NCBI GenBank assembly: GCA_004556745.1
Contig: SFFY01000027.1
Location: 1 to 54,090, forward strand
DNA: 54,090 nt
Direction: 5' to 3'
Origin: Bacteroidales bacterium
GTDB lineage: Bacteria; Bacteroidota; Bacteroidia; Bacteroidales; Bacteroidaceae
The translations under genes were made by a program, and so were the position numbers. The stretch's first letter is position 1; each line of letters begins with the position of its first letter. Of the stretch, positions 17,759 to 25,572 are shown in pieces. The notes beneath the pieces were generated by a model. That model was given only the letters and a program-made list of their open reading frames with translations. It searched no databases and was not told the origin of the DNA.

Positions 17759-19489
17759 TTATTTCACAATCACTTTCCTGCCGCCCACGATGTAGATGCC
17801 CGATTGTAGGCCGGTGCAGGCGTTGGCGTGGCAAACGTTGCGGCGCACGAGACGGCCGTCGGCCGAATACACGTTGACGGTTTGGCTCGATGCGGCGGCA
17901 GGCGCAAGGGCGGCGATGCCGGTTTGCGCGCTGTTCTGCACGTAGAGGGCCACGAGGGACTGCGTGGAAGTGTAGCAGGCAAAGCGCGGCGCACTGCTGT
18001 TGTAGCGGATATAGCGGCCTTCGTAGTAGTTGTTTTCAATGTCGGCCATGCCCGTGGAGGTGAAGTTGATGCTCCACTGCGCGTTGTCGGAGTCTTCGGA
18101 GGCGAGGGCGTTGAGTTTGTTGCCGTTGGTGTTGAGTCCGAGATAGGTATGCTCTACTGCGTCGAAGAATGTCCAGTGTACCTCGCTGCCGCCCAAGAGG
18201 AGGGCGCGGGGTGCGCCGTCTTCGTTCACGGAGGTCGTGATGGAGCCGTTGTCGTTGAATTCTATTTCTGCGTAAGAGCGCACATCGGTGTTCGTTTCTG
18301 CCAAAGCGCGACTCTTGGAGGGGCACACGATAAGGTAGTTGCCGCCGGGAATAAGCTGCGTGGCGGAGGTGACGGGAATGAAATCGTTCTCGCCGTAGAT
18401 GCCGGCATTGCTGCTCACCTTGTACGTCGCGCTCACGGTGCTGCTCTTCTTATCGCCGAGCTGCGCATAGGCGGAAATGGTGGTTTCTTCGTTAATCGTG
18501 AACTTTACAGGGGGATAGGCGCATTGCTCCTCGCCGCCGTTGAGGGCATAATATATATATGCGCCTTCGGTGGTGCAGGTAACGGTCACCTCCGTGCCTT
18601 CTGCCACGTAGCCGCCCGCGGGCGAGAATACGGGGTCGTTGGGCGTGACGGGCTGCTCGCTGCCGCCGCCGGTTTCAAAGTCATCGGGGTTGAAAGGCGT
18701 GCCGCTCTTGTCGCCCCACACGTATTGCTCCAGTCCCGGGAAGTCGACAAAGGGATTTCTGTTGTGCTGAATGCCGTAGATGGCATTGTTGCGGTCGATT
18801 TCCTTTTGGCTCACGGGGTCTTGCTGCGCCCAACGCAGGAGCATCTGCAAGGCCCAAGAGGCATAGGCGGTGTTCTTGTTGTTGCTCAGCATAGGGCTGC
18901 TCCACGATGCTATTTGGTCTTCGTAGGCTGTCGCCATATAGAAATAAATGCGTGCGAAGTCGCCTTTGTATTCGTCGTTCGGTTCGAACACTGTGCCTGA
19001 ATACCCGCTTACGGAACACGGACCGAGTTTGCTCCATCCCTGGTTGGAGGTATAGGTGGGGCTTTTGGTTTCGCCGTAAGGATAGTTGCTGCGGCGGCCG
19101 TTCACGTAACCGTCGGAAGGCACAAGGTGCATGAGGTCGGTGTACATAGGTTTGGCATCGTTGAACCAACTTTTGGGGAACGAGTGCTCGCGGTTGTACT
19201 TATCGCCCTCTTTTTTGTAATTGCCGGCCTGGTCGGTGCCGAAGGAGAAATTGGTGGTGGCGGAATACATGTCCCACACTTTACCGTCTTCTCGCATATC
19301 GGTGGTGCGGAAGTCGGTCCAAAGGTTGTCGTAACTGCGTGCCGTGTGGTCGGCCACGATACCAAACAAAGCGGTTTTCAGGGCGTAGCCCGTTTTTCCT
19401 TTTGCCGCGCTGTAATAGCCCGAGGGGGCTTGCGCCTGCGATAGGAGCGCAACGGCGGCGATACATAAGAATGAGAAAATCCTTTTCAT
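17759..19489 (-). CDS. Secreted endonuclease I family nuclease with chitobiase-like and C-terminal sorting domains
   Basis: The 576-residue protein starts MKRIFSFLCIAAVALLSQAQA, a signal peptide cleaved near AQA. The nuclease domain (about 25-250) has REHSFPKSWF, DLMHLVPSDGYVNGRRSNYPYGE and HNRNPFVDFP, the endonuclease I (EndA/NucM) pattern with the catalytic His in REH. A chitobiase-like beta domain follows (EGTEVTVTCTTEGAYIYYALNG). The end, VYSADGRLVRRNV...LQSGIYIVGGRKVIVK, is a type IX secretion sorting tail of type A. It probably degrades extracellular DNA for nutrients or defence. A GTG one codon earlier is possible; ATG at 19489 is preferred. The TPM gene is divergent, with a family D repeat between. 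Confidence 0.93.
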   Translation of the reverse strand: MKRIFSFLCIAAVALLSQAQAPSGYYSAAKGKTGYALKTALFGIVADHTARSYDNLWTDFRTTDMREDGKVWDMYSATTNFSFGTDQAGNYKKEGDKYNREHSFPKSWFNDAKPMYTDLMHLVPSDGYVNGRRSNYPYGETKSPTYTSNQGWSKLGPCSVSGYSGTVFEPNDEYKGDFARIYFYMATAYEDQIASWSSPMLSNNKNTAYASWALQMLLRWAQQDPVSQKEIDRNNAIYGIQHNRNPFVDFPGLEQYVWGDKSGTPFNPDDFETGGGSEQPVTPNDPVFSPAGGYVAEGTEVTVTCTTEGAYIYYALNGGEEQCAYPPVKFTINEETTISAYAQLGDKKSSTVSATYKVSSNAGIYGENDFIPVTSATQLIPGGNYLIVCPSKSRALAETNTDVRSYAEIEFNDNGSITTSVNEDGAPRALLLGGSEVHWTFFDAVEHTYLGLNTNGNKLNALASEDSDNAQWSINFTSTGMADIENNYYEGRYIRYNSSAPRFACYTSTQSLVALYVQNSAQTGIAALAPAAASSQTVNVYSADGRLVRRNVCHANACTGLQSGIYIVGGRKVIVK

Positions 19490-19537
19490 CACGTATATAT
19501 TAATATTGTGTATCAGTTGGTAGGATTGGTTGTTGTT

Positions 19538-19653
19538 TTAGTAAACAAGTAGACGAGTAAACAAGTGAACAAGACAAGTTACTCATCTAATAATATTATT
19601 GGCAAGACATTTCTGTCTCGTTTACTCGTTTACTTGTAAACTCGTTTACTAAA
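19538..19653. repeat. Family D inverted octamer array, copy 1
   Basis: The left arm is four octamers (AGTAAACA, AGTAGACG, AGTAAACA, AGTGAACA). The right arm is the inverse set (GTTTACTC, GTTTACTT, GTAAACTC, GTTTACTA). The ~45-bp centre contains AGACAAGTTACTCAT and GACATTTCTGTC. It lies between divergent nuclease and TPM genes. Copy 2 at 52891 is close to the reverse complement of this one. Confidence 0.85.
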
Positions 19654-19791
19654 CGCTTGAAATCTGCTTTCCCAGCGCAAATCTTTGCAAAATTGGGACT
19701 TTTTATCGAGACGCGCCCAAAGAACGGGTTACAAAAACGCTATTTCCTCCATATTTTGACCGCTTTTCTCGTAAGATAGTCAATTTCTATG

Positions 19792-19799
19792 TAATTTTG
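19792..19799 (+). promoter_or_regulatory. -7 box of the TPM-lemA-purM transcript
   Basis: TAATTTTG fits TAnnTTTG. Transcription would begin about 19806, so a TTG at 19801 cannot be the translation start; this decides for the GTG at 19825. Confidence 0.6.
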
Positions 19800-19824
19800 C
19801 TTGCAGAAACTTATATTGCAAACA

Positions 19825-20748
19825 GTGATTAAGAAGCACGCGCTTATAGTTCTTTCCCTTTTATTTATTGTGGCGGCATTTCTGCCGCTAAACTCCGTTG
19901 CGGAGAAATGGAAGCCCGAAACGCTGCCGATGGTTTTCCTGCAAAACGACCACCGTTTCGTGTGCAACCCCGACGGGGTGCTTTCCGACTCCGCCGTGGC
20001 CCGCGCCGACAGCATCCTTTACACGCTCTACAAACAGCAGGGCGTTCAGACGGTTGTGGCTGCGGTGAAACAGCTCGACGGCGACGACCCTTATGAGTTC
20101 GGCATGGCGCTGGCACGCAAGTACGGCATCGGCAATAAGCAAAGCACGGGATTGATTGTGATCCTCGCCACAGAGGACCGCTCCTACCAAATCCTCACGG
20201 GGCGCGGACTGGAAGGCACACTGCCTGACGCAATGGTGCGCCGCGTCGAAAACCGTATCATGGTGCCGCTGCTCAAAAATAAGGATTGGGACGCGGCCAT
20301 CGTGCAGACGGTCGACGCGCTCGCCAAAGTGATTGCCGGCGACACGTCCATCGCATCTGACGACGAGGAAGACGAAGACTTCGGCGTGGTGATGGGATTG
20401 CTGGCGGCCGTGTTTGTAGGGATTATATTACTAATGATGCTGATTGGCTACGCGTCTATAAAGAAATGCCCCAAGTGCGGCAAGCGTGCCATGCAGACCG
20501 TGAGCAAGAAGCGACTCAACCGCATCAATTCGAGCACGTGGCTGGTTTCCAAGACCTGGAAATGCAGCAAGTGCGGTCACACCATGCAAACCACCGAAAA
20601 GGAGAACGACAATATCAATGGTTACTCCGGCGGCCCCGTCATCTTCGGCGGGGGCGGACGCGGCTTCGGCGGCGGAGGCGGCGGTTTCCATGGCGGTTCG
20701 TTCGGCGGAGGCTCGTTTGGCGGCGGAGGCAGCGGCGGACGCTTCTAA
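19825..20748 (+). CDS. TPM domain membrane protein with zinc ribbon and Gly-rich tail
   Basis: The product has an N-terminal hydrophobic signal (HALIVLSLLFIVAAFLPL) and a TPM_phosphatase fold with GVLSDSAVARADSIL, EFGMALARKYGIG and YQILTGRGLEGTLPDA. A membrane span (VVMGLLAAVFVGIILLMMLIG) is followed by a four-Cys zinc ribbon (KKCPKCGKR and WKCSKCGHT) and a glycine-rich GGGGFHGGSFGGG tail. TPM proteins act in photosystem repair in plants; bacterial ones are envelope proteins of unclear role, very often next to lemA as here. GTG at 19825 is preferred on promoter grounds (307 residues). Confidence 0.88.
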   Translation: MIKKHALIVLSLLFIVAAFLPLNSVAEKWKPETLPMVFLQNDHRFVCNPDGVLSDSAVARADSILYTLYKQQGVQTVVAAVKQLDGDDPYEFGMALARKYGIGNKQSTGLIVILATEDRSYQILTGRGLEGTLPDAMVRRVENRIMVPLLKNKDWDAAIVQTVDALAKVIAGDTSIASDDEEDEDFGVVMGLLAAVFVGIILLMMLIGYASIKKCPKCGKRAMQTVSKKRLNRINSSTWLVSKTWKCSKCGHTMQTTEKENDNINGYSGGPVIFGGGGRGFGGGGGGFHGGSFGGGSFGGGGSGGRF

Positions 20749-20799
20749 TTACCCCATAGTCCATTTAACTCTTTTCTTAACAATAAAAATCTCCCAATC

Positions 20800-21402
20800 A
20801 TGTCAAAGACTTTATCCAAAGGCAGCATCACGCTGATCGCTATCGGCGTTGTTATCCTCATTCTCATCGGCGGCACGCTCACCACCTACAACGGACTTGT
20901 GTCGAAGGACGAAGCCGCTTCCACCGCTTGGAGCAACCTGCAAGCGCAATATCAGCGCCGCGCCGACCTCGTGCCCAACCTCGTGAATACCGTGAAGGGC
21001 TATGCCAAGCACGAGAGCGAGACGTTTGAGAACGTCGTGGCAGCACGCGCCAAGGCAACGCAACTCTCCGTTGACGCTGATAACCTCACCCCCGAACGAG
21101 CCCGCCAAATCTTGCAGGCACAGGGCGACCTCTCCACCGCGCTCGGCAAACTCATAGCCATATCTGAAAGTTATCCCGAACTGAAAGCAAGCGAAAACTT
21201 CTCGGAACTGCAAGCGCAACTCGAAGGCACGGAAAACCGCATCGCCGAGAGCCGCCGCCTCTACAACGAGTCGGTGCAGACGTTCAACACCGCCGTTCGC
21301 CGCTTCCCCGCCAACATCGTGGCTGGCATCTTCGGCTTTGAAAAGAAGTCTAAGTTCGAGGCGCAGGAAAGCGCGGCCAACGCCCCCGCCGTGGAATTTT
21401 AA
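20800..21402 (+). CDS. lemA: LemA family protein
   Basis: The 200-residue protein has one N-terminal membrane span (ITLIAIGVVILILIGGTLTTYNG) and the LemA core WSNLQAQYQRRADLVPNLVNTVKGYAKHE, followed by long helices forming a coiled bundle. The family is a membrane-anchored helical protein of unknown biochemical role. It starts 51 bp after the TPM gene, and this pairing recurs across bacteria, implying a joint envelope function. The purM start follows 21 bp later, so all three are likely one transcript. Confidence 0.95.
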   Translation: MSKTLSKGSITLIAIGVVILILIGGTLTTYNGLVSKDEAASTAWSNLQAQYQRRADLVPNLVNTVKGYAKHESETFENVVAARAKATQLSVDADNLTPERARQILQAQGDLSTALGKLIAISESYPELKASENFSELQAQLEGTENRIAESRRLYNESVQTFNTAVRRFPANIVAGIFGFEKKSKFEAQESAANAPAVEF

Positions 21403-21423
21403 TTTAAAGAAAACCAACCCTAT

Positions 21424-22593
21424 ATGGACAGCAAGCAAAGATATATGATGCGCGGCGTGAGCGCAATGAAAGAAGACGTGCACAACGCCATCAAGAACAT
21501 CGACAAGGGCATCTTCCCGCAGGCATTCTGCAAAATTATCCCCGACATACTCGGCGGCGACCCCGAATATTGCAACATCATGCATGCTGACGGCGCAGGC
21601 ACCAAGTCGTCGCTCGCCTACATGTATTGGAAAGAGACGGGCGACCTCTCCGTGTGGAAGGGCATCGCGCAGGACGCGCTCATCATGAACACGGACGACC
21701 TGCTCTGCGTGGGCGCGGTGGACAATATTCTCGTCAGCTCCACCATCGGACGCAACAAGATGCTTATTCCCGGCGAGGTGATCTCTGCCATCATCAACGG
21801 CACTGACGAACTCCTCCAGCAGATGCGCGACATGGGCATCGGCATCTATGCCACGGGCGGCGAGACGGCCGACGTGGGCGACCTCGTGCGCACCATTATC
21901 GTGGACTCCACCGTGACCTGCCGCATGAAGCGCAGCGATGTGATCAACAACGCCAATATCCGCCCGGGCGACGTAATCGTGGGCCTCTCTTCTTCGGGGC
22001 AGGCCACCTATGAAACGGCCTACAACGGCGGCATGGGCAGCAACGGCCTCACTTCCGCCCGCCACGACGTGTTTGCAAAATATCTTGCCGAGAAATATCC
22101 CGAAAGCTACGATAAGGCTGTGCCCGAGGAACTGGTTTACAGCGGCAGCTACAAACTCACCGACTCCGTAGCCGGTGCGTCCATAGATGCCGGCCGCCTC
22201 GTGCTCTCTCCCACAAGGACTTACGCGCCTGTTGTGAAACAGTTGCTCGACCGCCTGCGCCCCGAAATCCACGGTATGGTGCACTGCACCGGCGGCGCAC
22301 AGACCAAGGTGCTGCACTTCGTGGGCGACAACTGCCGCGTCATCAAGGACAACATGTTCCCCGTGCCGCCCCTCTTCAAGGCCATTGCCGAAGAAAGCGG
22401 AACGGACTGGGCAGAAATGTACAAGGTATTCAATATGGGCCATCGCCTCGAAGTGTACCTCGCGCCCGAACACGCGCAGCAGGTCATCGACATCTCCCGC
22501 AGCTTCAACATCGACGCGCAAATCATCGGCCGCATCGAGGAAGGCCCGCGCTCGCTGACGATTAAGAGCGAGTTCGGCACGTTTGAATATTGA
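21424..22593 (+). CDS. purM: Phosphoribosylformylglycinamidine cyclo-ligase (AIR synthase)
   Basis: The 389-residue protein matches the Bacteroidota-type PurM, which closes FGAM to AIR with ATP in purine synthesis. Visible are the ATP/substrate loop HADGAGTKSSLAYMYW, the metal-binding DLLCVGAVDNILVS, GIYATGGETADVGDLV and GLSSSGQATYETAYNGGMGSNG, and the C-terminal GMVHCTGGAQTKVLHF. It is co-directional with prfA and pyrF downstream, a typical Bacteroidales order, but a family B repeat separates it from prfA. Confidence 0.95.
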   Translation: MDSKQRYMMRGVSAMKEDVHNAIKNIDKGIFPQAFCKIIPDILGGDPEYCNIMHADGAGTKSSLAYMYWKETGDLSVWKGIAQDALIMNTDDLLCVGAVDNILVSSTIGRNKMLIPGEVISAIINGTDELLQQMRDMGIGIYATGGETADVGDLVRTIIVDSTVTCRMKRSDVINNANIRPGDVIVGLSSSGQATYETAYNGGMGSNGLTSARHDVFAKYLAEKYPESYDKAVPEELVYSGSYKLTDSVAGASIDAGRLVLSPTRTYAPVVKQLLDRLRPEIHGMVHCTGGAQTKVLHFVGDNCRVIKDNMFPVPPLFKAIAEESGTDWAEMYKVFNMGHRLEVYLAPEHAQQVIDISRSFNIDAQIIGRIEEGPRSLTIKSEFGTFEY

Positions 22594-22669
22594 TAACGGC
22601 CATAAATTGAGCATTTTCCCAGAGGAGGCTTAGCGGCTGTTTCTACAAGCCAACTGTACTCCGAGGAGA

Positions 22670-22890
22670 CTGCCTGGAAGGCAGTACAGAGCGAAGCGAT
22701 GGTAACCGGGGACGAAGTCCTCGGAAGCAAGCTATAGCAACGAGCTGCCTGGAAGGCAGTACGCCTCTGGCGATGCATAAAGTGCAAGTCCTATGGCGTA
22801 GTGCCTTCCAGGCACATCGTCCTCGCATCGCCTATCCGAGGACTTCGTCCCCGGTTACCGTCGCTGCGCTCCGTAGTGCCTTCCAGGCAC
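22670..22890. repeat. Family B long inverted repeat, copy 2
   Basis: It has the same module order as copy 1. Left arm: CTGCC-TGGAA-GGCAG (22670), GGAC-GAA-GTCC (22710), CTGCC-TGGAA-GGCAG (22745). Right arm: GTGCC-TTCCA-GGCAC (22801), GGAC-TTC-GTCC (22840), GTGCC-TTCCA-GGCAC (22876). Relative to copy 1 the outer stem base pair is C-G where copy 1 has G-C, and vice versa. It lies between purM and prfA, both plus strand. Short reading frames inside it are by-products of the palindromes. Confidence 0.85.
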
Positions 22891-22941
22891 TTAGCATACT
22901 AATACAAAAAATAGTAAAAGGGCATAACAATTACATCATAC

Positions 22942-24051
22942 ATGGCAACAACCACTTTATTAGAAAAACTCGAGGGACTGCAAGCGCGCTTTGACGAGGT
23001 CGCCACACTGATCACCGACCCCTCGGTCATTGCCGACCAGCAGCGTTACGTGCGCCTCACGAAAGAATACAAGGAACTCGAAGACCTCATGGCGGCACGC
23101 AAGGAATATGCCGCGCTGCTCACGAGCCTTGACGAGTGCAAGCAACTCATTGTGAACGAGCAGGACCCCGAGCTTAAAGAAATGGCACGCGAGGAACTCG
23201 CCGCCGCCGAGCAGCGTCTGCCACAACTCGAAGAGGAAATCAAACTCATGCTCGTGCCCAAAGACCCCGAAGACGGCAAAAACGCCATTCTCGAAATACG
23301 CGGCGGCACGGGCGGCGACGAAGCCGCACTCTTTGCCGGCGACCTCTTCCGCATGTACACCAAATACTGCGAACGCAAAGGCTGGCACCTCGAAGTGTCG
23401 AGCGCAAGCGAGGGCGCGGCAGGCGGTTTCAAGGAAATCATCTGCTCCGTGACGGGCGCAGATGTCTACGGCACGCTCAAATACGAGAGCGGCGTGCACC
23501 GCGTACAGCGCGTGCCTGCCACCGAGACGCAGGGTCGCGTGCACACCTCCGCCGCCACAGTGGCGGTGCTGCCCGAAGCAGAGGCGTTCGACGTGGTTAT
23601 CAACGAGGGCGAAATCAAATGGGACACGTTCCGCAGCTCCGGCGCGGGCGGACAGAACGTGAACAAGGTGGAGAGCGGCGTGCGCCTGCGCTACAACTGG
23701 AAAAACCCCGTGACGGGCGAAGTGGAGGAAATCCTCATTGAGTGTACCGAGACGCGCGACCAGCCAAAGAATAAGGAACGCGCCCTCGCACGCCTGCGCA
23801 CCTTTATCTACGACCGCGAGCACCAGAAGTATACCGACGACATCGCCTCGCGCCGCAAGACCCTCGTGTCTACGGGCGACCGCTCCGCTAAGATTCGCAC
23901 CTACAACTATCCCCAGGGCCGCATCACCGACCACCGCATCAACTATACCATTTACAACCTCGCGGCTTTCATGGACGGCGACATCCAGGACTGCATCGAC
24001 CATCTCATCATTGCCGAGAACGCCGAACGCCTCAAAGAGGCGGAACTCTAA
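22942..24051 (+). CDS. prfA: Peptide chain release factor 1
   Basis: The 369-residue RF1 recognises UAA/UAG and triggers peptide release. The N-terminal helices are followed by EIRGGTGGDEAALFAGDLFRMY, the stop-codon tripeptide PAT in RVQRVPATETQGRVHTS (about 190), and the universal GGQ in RSSGAGGQNVNKV (about 236-238). The C-terminal helix includes DHRINYTIYNL. PAT rather than SPF marks RF1 over RF2. It is followed 48 bp later by pyrF. Confidence 0.97.
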   Translation: MATTTLLEKLEGLQARFDEVATLITDPSVIADQQRYVRLTKEYKELEDLMAARKEYAALLTSLDECKQLIVNEQDPELKEMAREELAAAEQRLPQLEEEIKLMLVPKDPEDGKNAILEIRGGTGGDEAALFAGDLFRMYTKYCERKGWHLEVSSASEGAAGGFKEIICSVTGADVYGTLKYESGVHRVQRVPATETQGRVHTSAATVAVLPEAEAFDVVINEGEIKWDTFRSSGAGGQNVNKVESGVRLRYNWKNPVTGEVEEILIECTETRDQPKNKERALARLRTFIYDREHQKYTDDIASRRKTLVSTGDRSAKIRTYNYPQGRITDHRINYTIYNLAAFMDGDIQDCIDHLIIAENAERLKEAEL

Positions 24052-24099
24052 GCCACAACCACGCAACAGCCCCAAACCTTTCACCCAATATTCCTTCCT

Positions 24100-24927
24100 A
24101 TGAACAAACAGCAAATCATCGACAACATCGCCCGCAAAGGGTCGTTCCTCTGCGTCGGCCTCGATACCGACTTGAAGAAGATGCCGCAGCACATCATTGC
24201 CAACAGCGCAACGACGGCTGAAGCCATCTTCACGTTCAACAAAGCCATCATCGACGCCACCGCCCCCTACTGCGTGGCCTACAAGCCCAACCTCGCTTTC
24301 TACGAATGCTTCGGCATTGAAGGCTGGCAGGCGTTTGAGCAAACGGTGCAGTATATCAAGGCCAACCACCCCGACCAATTCATCATTGCCGACGCGAAAC
24401 GCGGCGACATCGGCAACACCTCCGCCATGTACGCCCGCACATTTTTCGAAGGCACGCAGGTAGACGCGCTGACCATTGCGCCCTACATGGGCGAAGACAG
24501 CGTAACGCCGTTTCTCACCTACCCCGGCAAGTGGGCGGTGCTGCTCGCCCTGACGAGCAACAAGGGCTCGCACGATTTCCAGCTCACCGCCGACAAGGAA
24601 GGCGAACGCCTCTTCGAGCGCGTGCTACGCGTGTCGCAACAGTGGGGCACGGACGAGCAGATGATGTACGTAGTGGGTGCCACGCAGGGCAAACTTTTTG
24701 AAGACATCCGCTGCATTGCGCCGCGCCACTTTCTCCTCGTGCCCGGCGTGGGGGCGCAGGGCGGTTCCCTCGAAGAAGTGTGCCGCTACGGCATGACCCC
24801 GCGCTGCGAACTCTTGGTAAACTCCTCGCGCGGCATCATCTACGCCGATTCTTCCGAGGACTTTGCAAAGGTGGCCGGCGAAAAGGCCCGCGAGTTGCAG
24901 GAGGAAATGCAGCAACTGCTGAAATAA
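24100..24927 (+). CDS. pyrF: Orotidine 5'-phosphate decarboxylase
   Basis: The 275-residue enzyme is of the longer (type 2) OMP decarboxylase group and makes UMP from OMP. It shows FLCVGLDTDLKKMP at the N-terminus, FNKAIIDATAPYCVAYKPNLAFYE, the catalytic DAKRGDIGNTSAMYA (Asp-x-Lys-Arg-x-Asp) and VPGVGAQGGSLEEV with the terminal phosphate-gripping loop. It ends the purM-prfA-pyrF group. No clear terminator was found; the family A element begins about 75 bp later. Confidence 0.97.
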   Translation: MNKQQIIDNIARKGSFLCVGLDTDLKKMPQHIIANSATTAEAIFTFNKAIIDATAPYCVAYKPNLAFYECFGIEGWQAFEQTVQYIKANHPDQFIIADAKRGDIGNTSAMYARTFFEGTQVDALTIAPYMGEDSVTPFLTYPGKWAVLLALTSNKGSHDFQLTADKEGERLFERVLRVSQQWGTDEQMMYVVGATQGKLFEDIRCIAPRHFLLVPGVGAQGGSLEEVCRYGMTPRCELLVNSSRGIIYADSSEDFAKVAGEKARELQEEMQQLLK

Positions 24928-25004
24928 GGCCTCTTCCCGCGTCGCAAGGAACGGGGCGTTTTGCAAAACCCACGTCTTCGATATAAAACCTCAGACTTTC
25001 CCCT

Positions 25005-25230
25005 TCCAATTTTTTACTTTCAGGCAGATAGTTTTTACTTTCTGCCTGATATTTTTTACTATCTGCGCAGAAAAAGTTTGTAACAAAGTTTGTAACAAGC
25101 GTTACAAAGTTTCTAACACATGTTACAAAGTTTGTAATACGTATTACAAACTTTGTAACAAAAAATTTCTTATAGGATAGTGAAAAATATCAAGGAGAAA
25201 GGAAAAACTGTCTTGCTGAAAATAAAAATT
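25005..25230. repeat. Family A repeat, copy 2 (21-bp phased dyads)
   Basis: Core dyads begin at about 25081 (TAACAAA variant), 25102, 25123 and 25144, 21 bp apart. The left arm has TTTTTACT at 25011, 25032 and 25053, also 21 bp apart, so the same period runs through arm and core. The second dyad again carries TTTCTAAC. The right arm is AAATTTCTTATAGGATAG then purine-rich units. It lies between pyrF and the terminator of the convergent EF-G transcript. Confidence 0.85.
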
Positions 25231-25310
25231 ATCTCCGTTACAGTCAGATCTGTCTGCGCAGACAGTGAAAGCGATTGTATGTGACGGTCACCGTTTTCGG
25301 TATATGACAT

Positions 25311-25343
25311 AAAAAGAGGATGCGCCGATTAGGACGCACCCTC
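25311..25343 (-). terminator. Terminator of the EF-G-like transcript
   Basis: On the minus strand GAGGGTGCGTC and GGCGCATCCTC pair (one G-T wobble) around CTAAT and are followed by TTTTT. Confidence 0.75.
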
Positions 25344-25376
25344 TATACATTTTATCACGGGAATAGTTGCTGTATG

Positions 25377-25496
25377 CTATTCTTCCCAATCGAAATTTTC
25401 TTTCTTGTTAGTCCAAGCTCCGCCTTCCAAGTTATTGCCGGAATTGGTAATCACATTGCTACCGTTGTCCACAACGTCAATGCTGCCGCAGAGCAT
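25377..25496 (-). CDS. Small hypothetical ORF or gene remnant downstream of EF-G-like
   Basis: A 39-residue frame reads MLCGSIDVVDNGSNVITNS and ends TNKKENFDWEE. The frame stays open upstream without an ATG (FYKSVLKVHTLQIEGG), giving the pattern of small Bacteroidales proteins of about 50-70 residues whose N-terminus normally reads Y-x-x-P-x-(I/L)-x-x-L-x-x-E-x-x-(L/M)-L-C. The expected methionine and first ~10 residues are missing, so it may be a 5'-truncated remnant, or be translated from the internal ATG. It sits about 77 bp after the EF-G-like stop and just ahead of the terminator, so it is transcribed. Function unknown. Confidence 0.45.
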   Translation of the reverse strand: MLCGSIDVVDNGSNVITNSGNNLEGGAWTNKKENFDWEE

Positions 25497-25572
25497 GCCG
25501 CCCTCTATTTGGAGGGTATGGACTTTTAAAACTGATTTATAGAACTCACTATTCGCTTTCGTGCAAATTCAA

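Noticed and set aside
19538..19653. Family D octamers as a CRISPR or plasmid iteron array
   Set aside because: Octamers are contiguous without spacers and arranged as inverted arms; no replication protein is nearby.
19801..19824. TTG start for the TPM protein at 19801
   Set aside because: The -7 box ends at 19799, so the start codon would lie at or before the transcription start.
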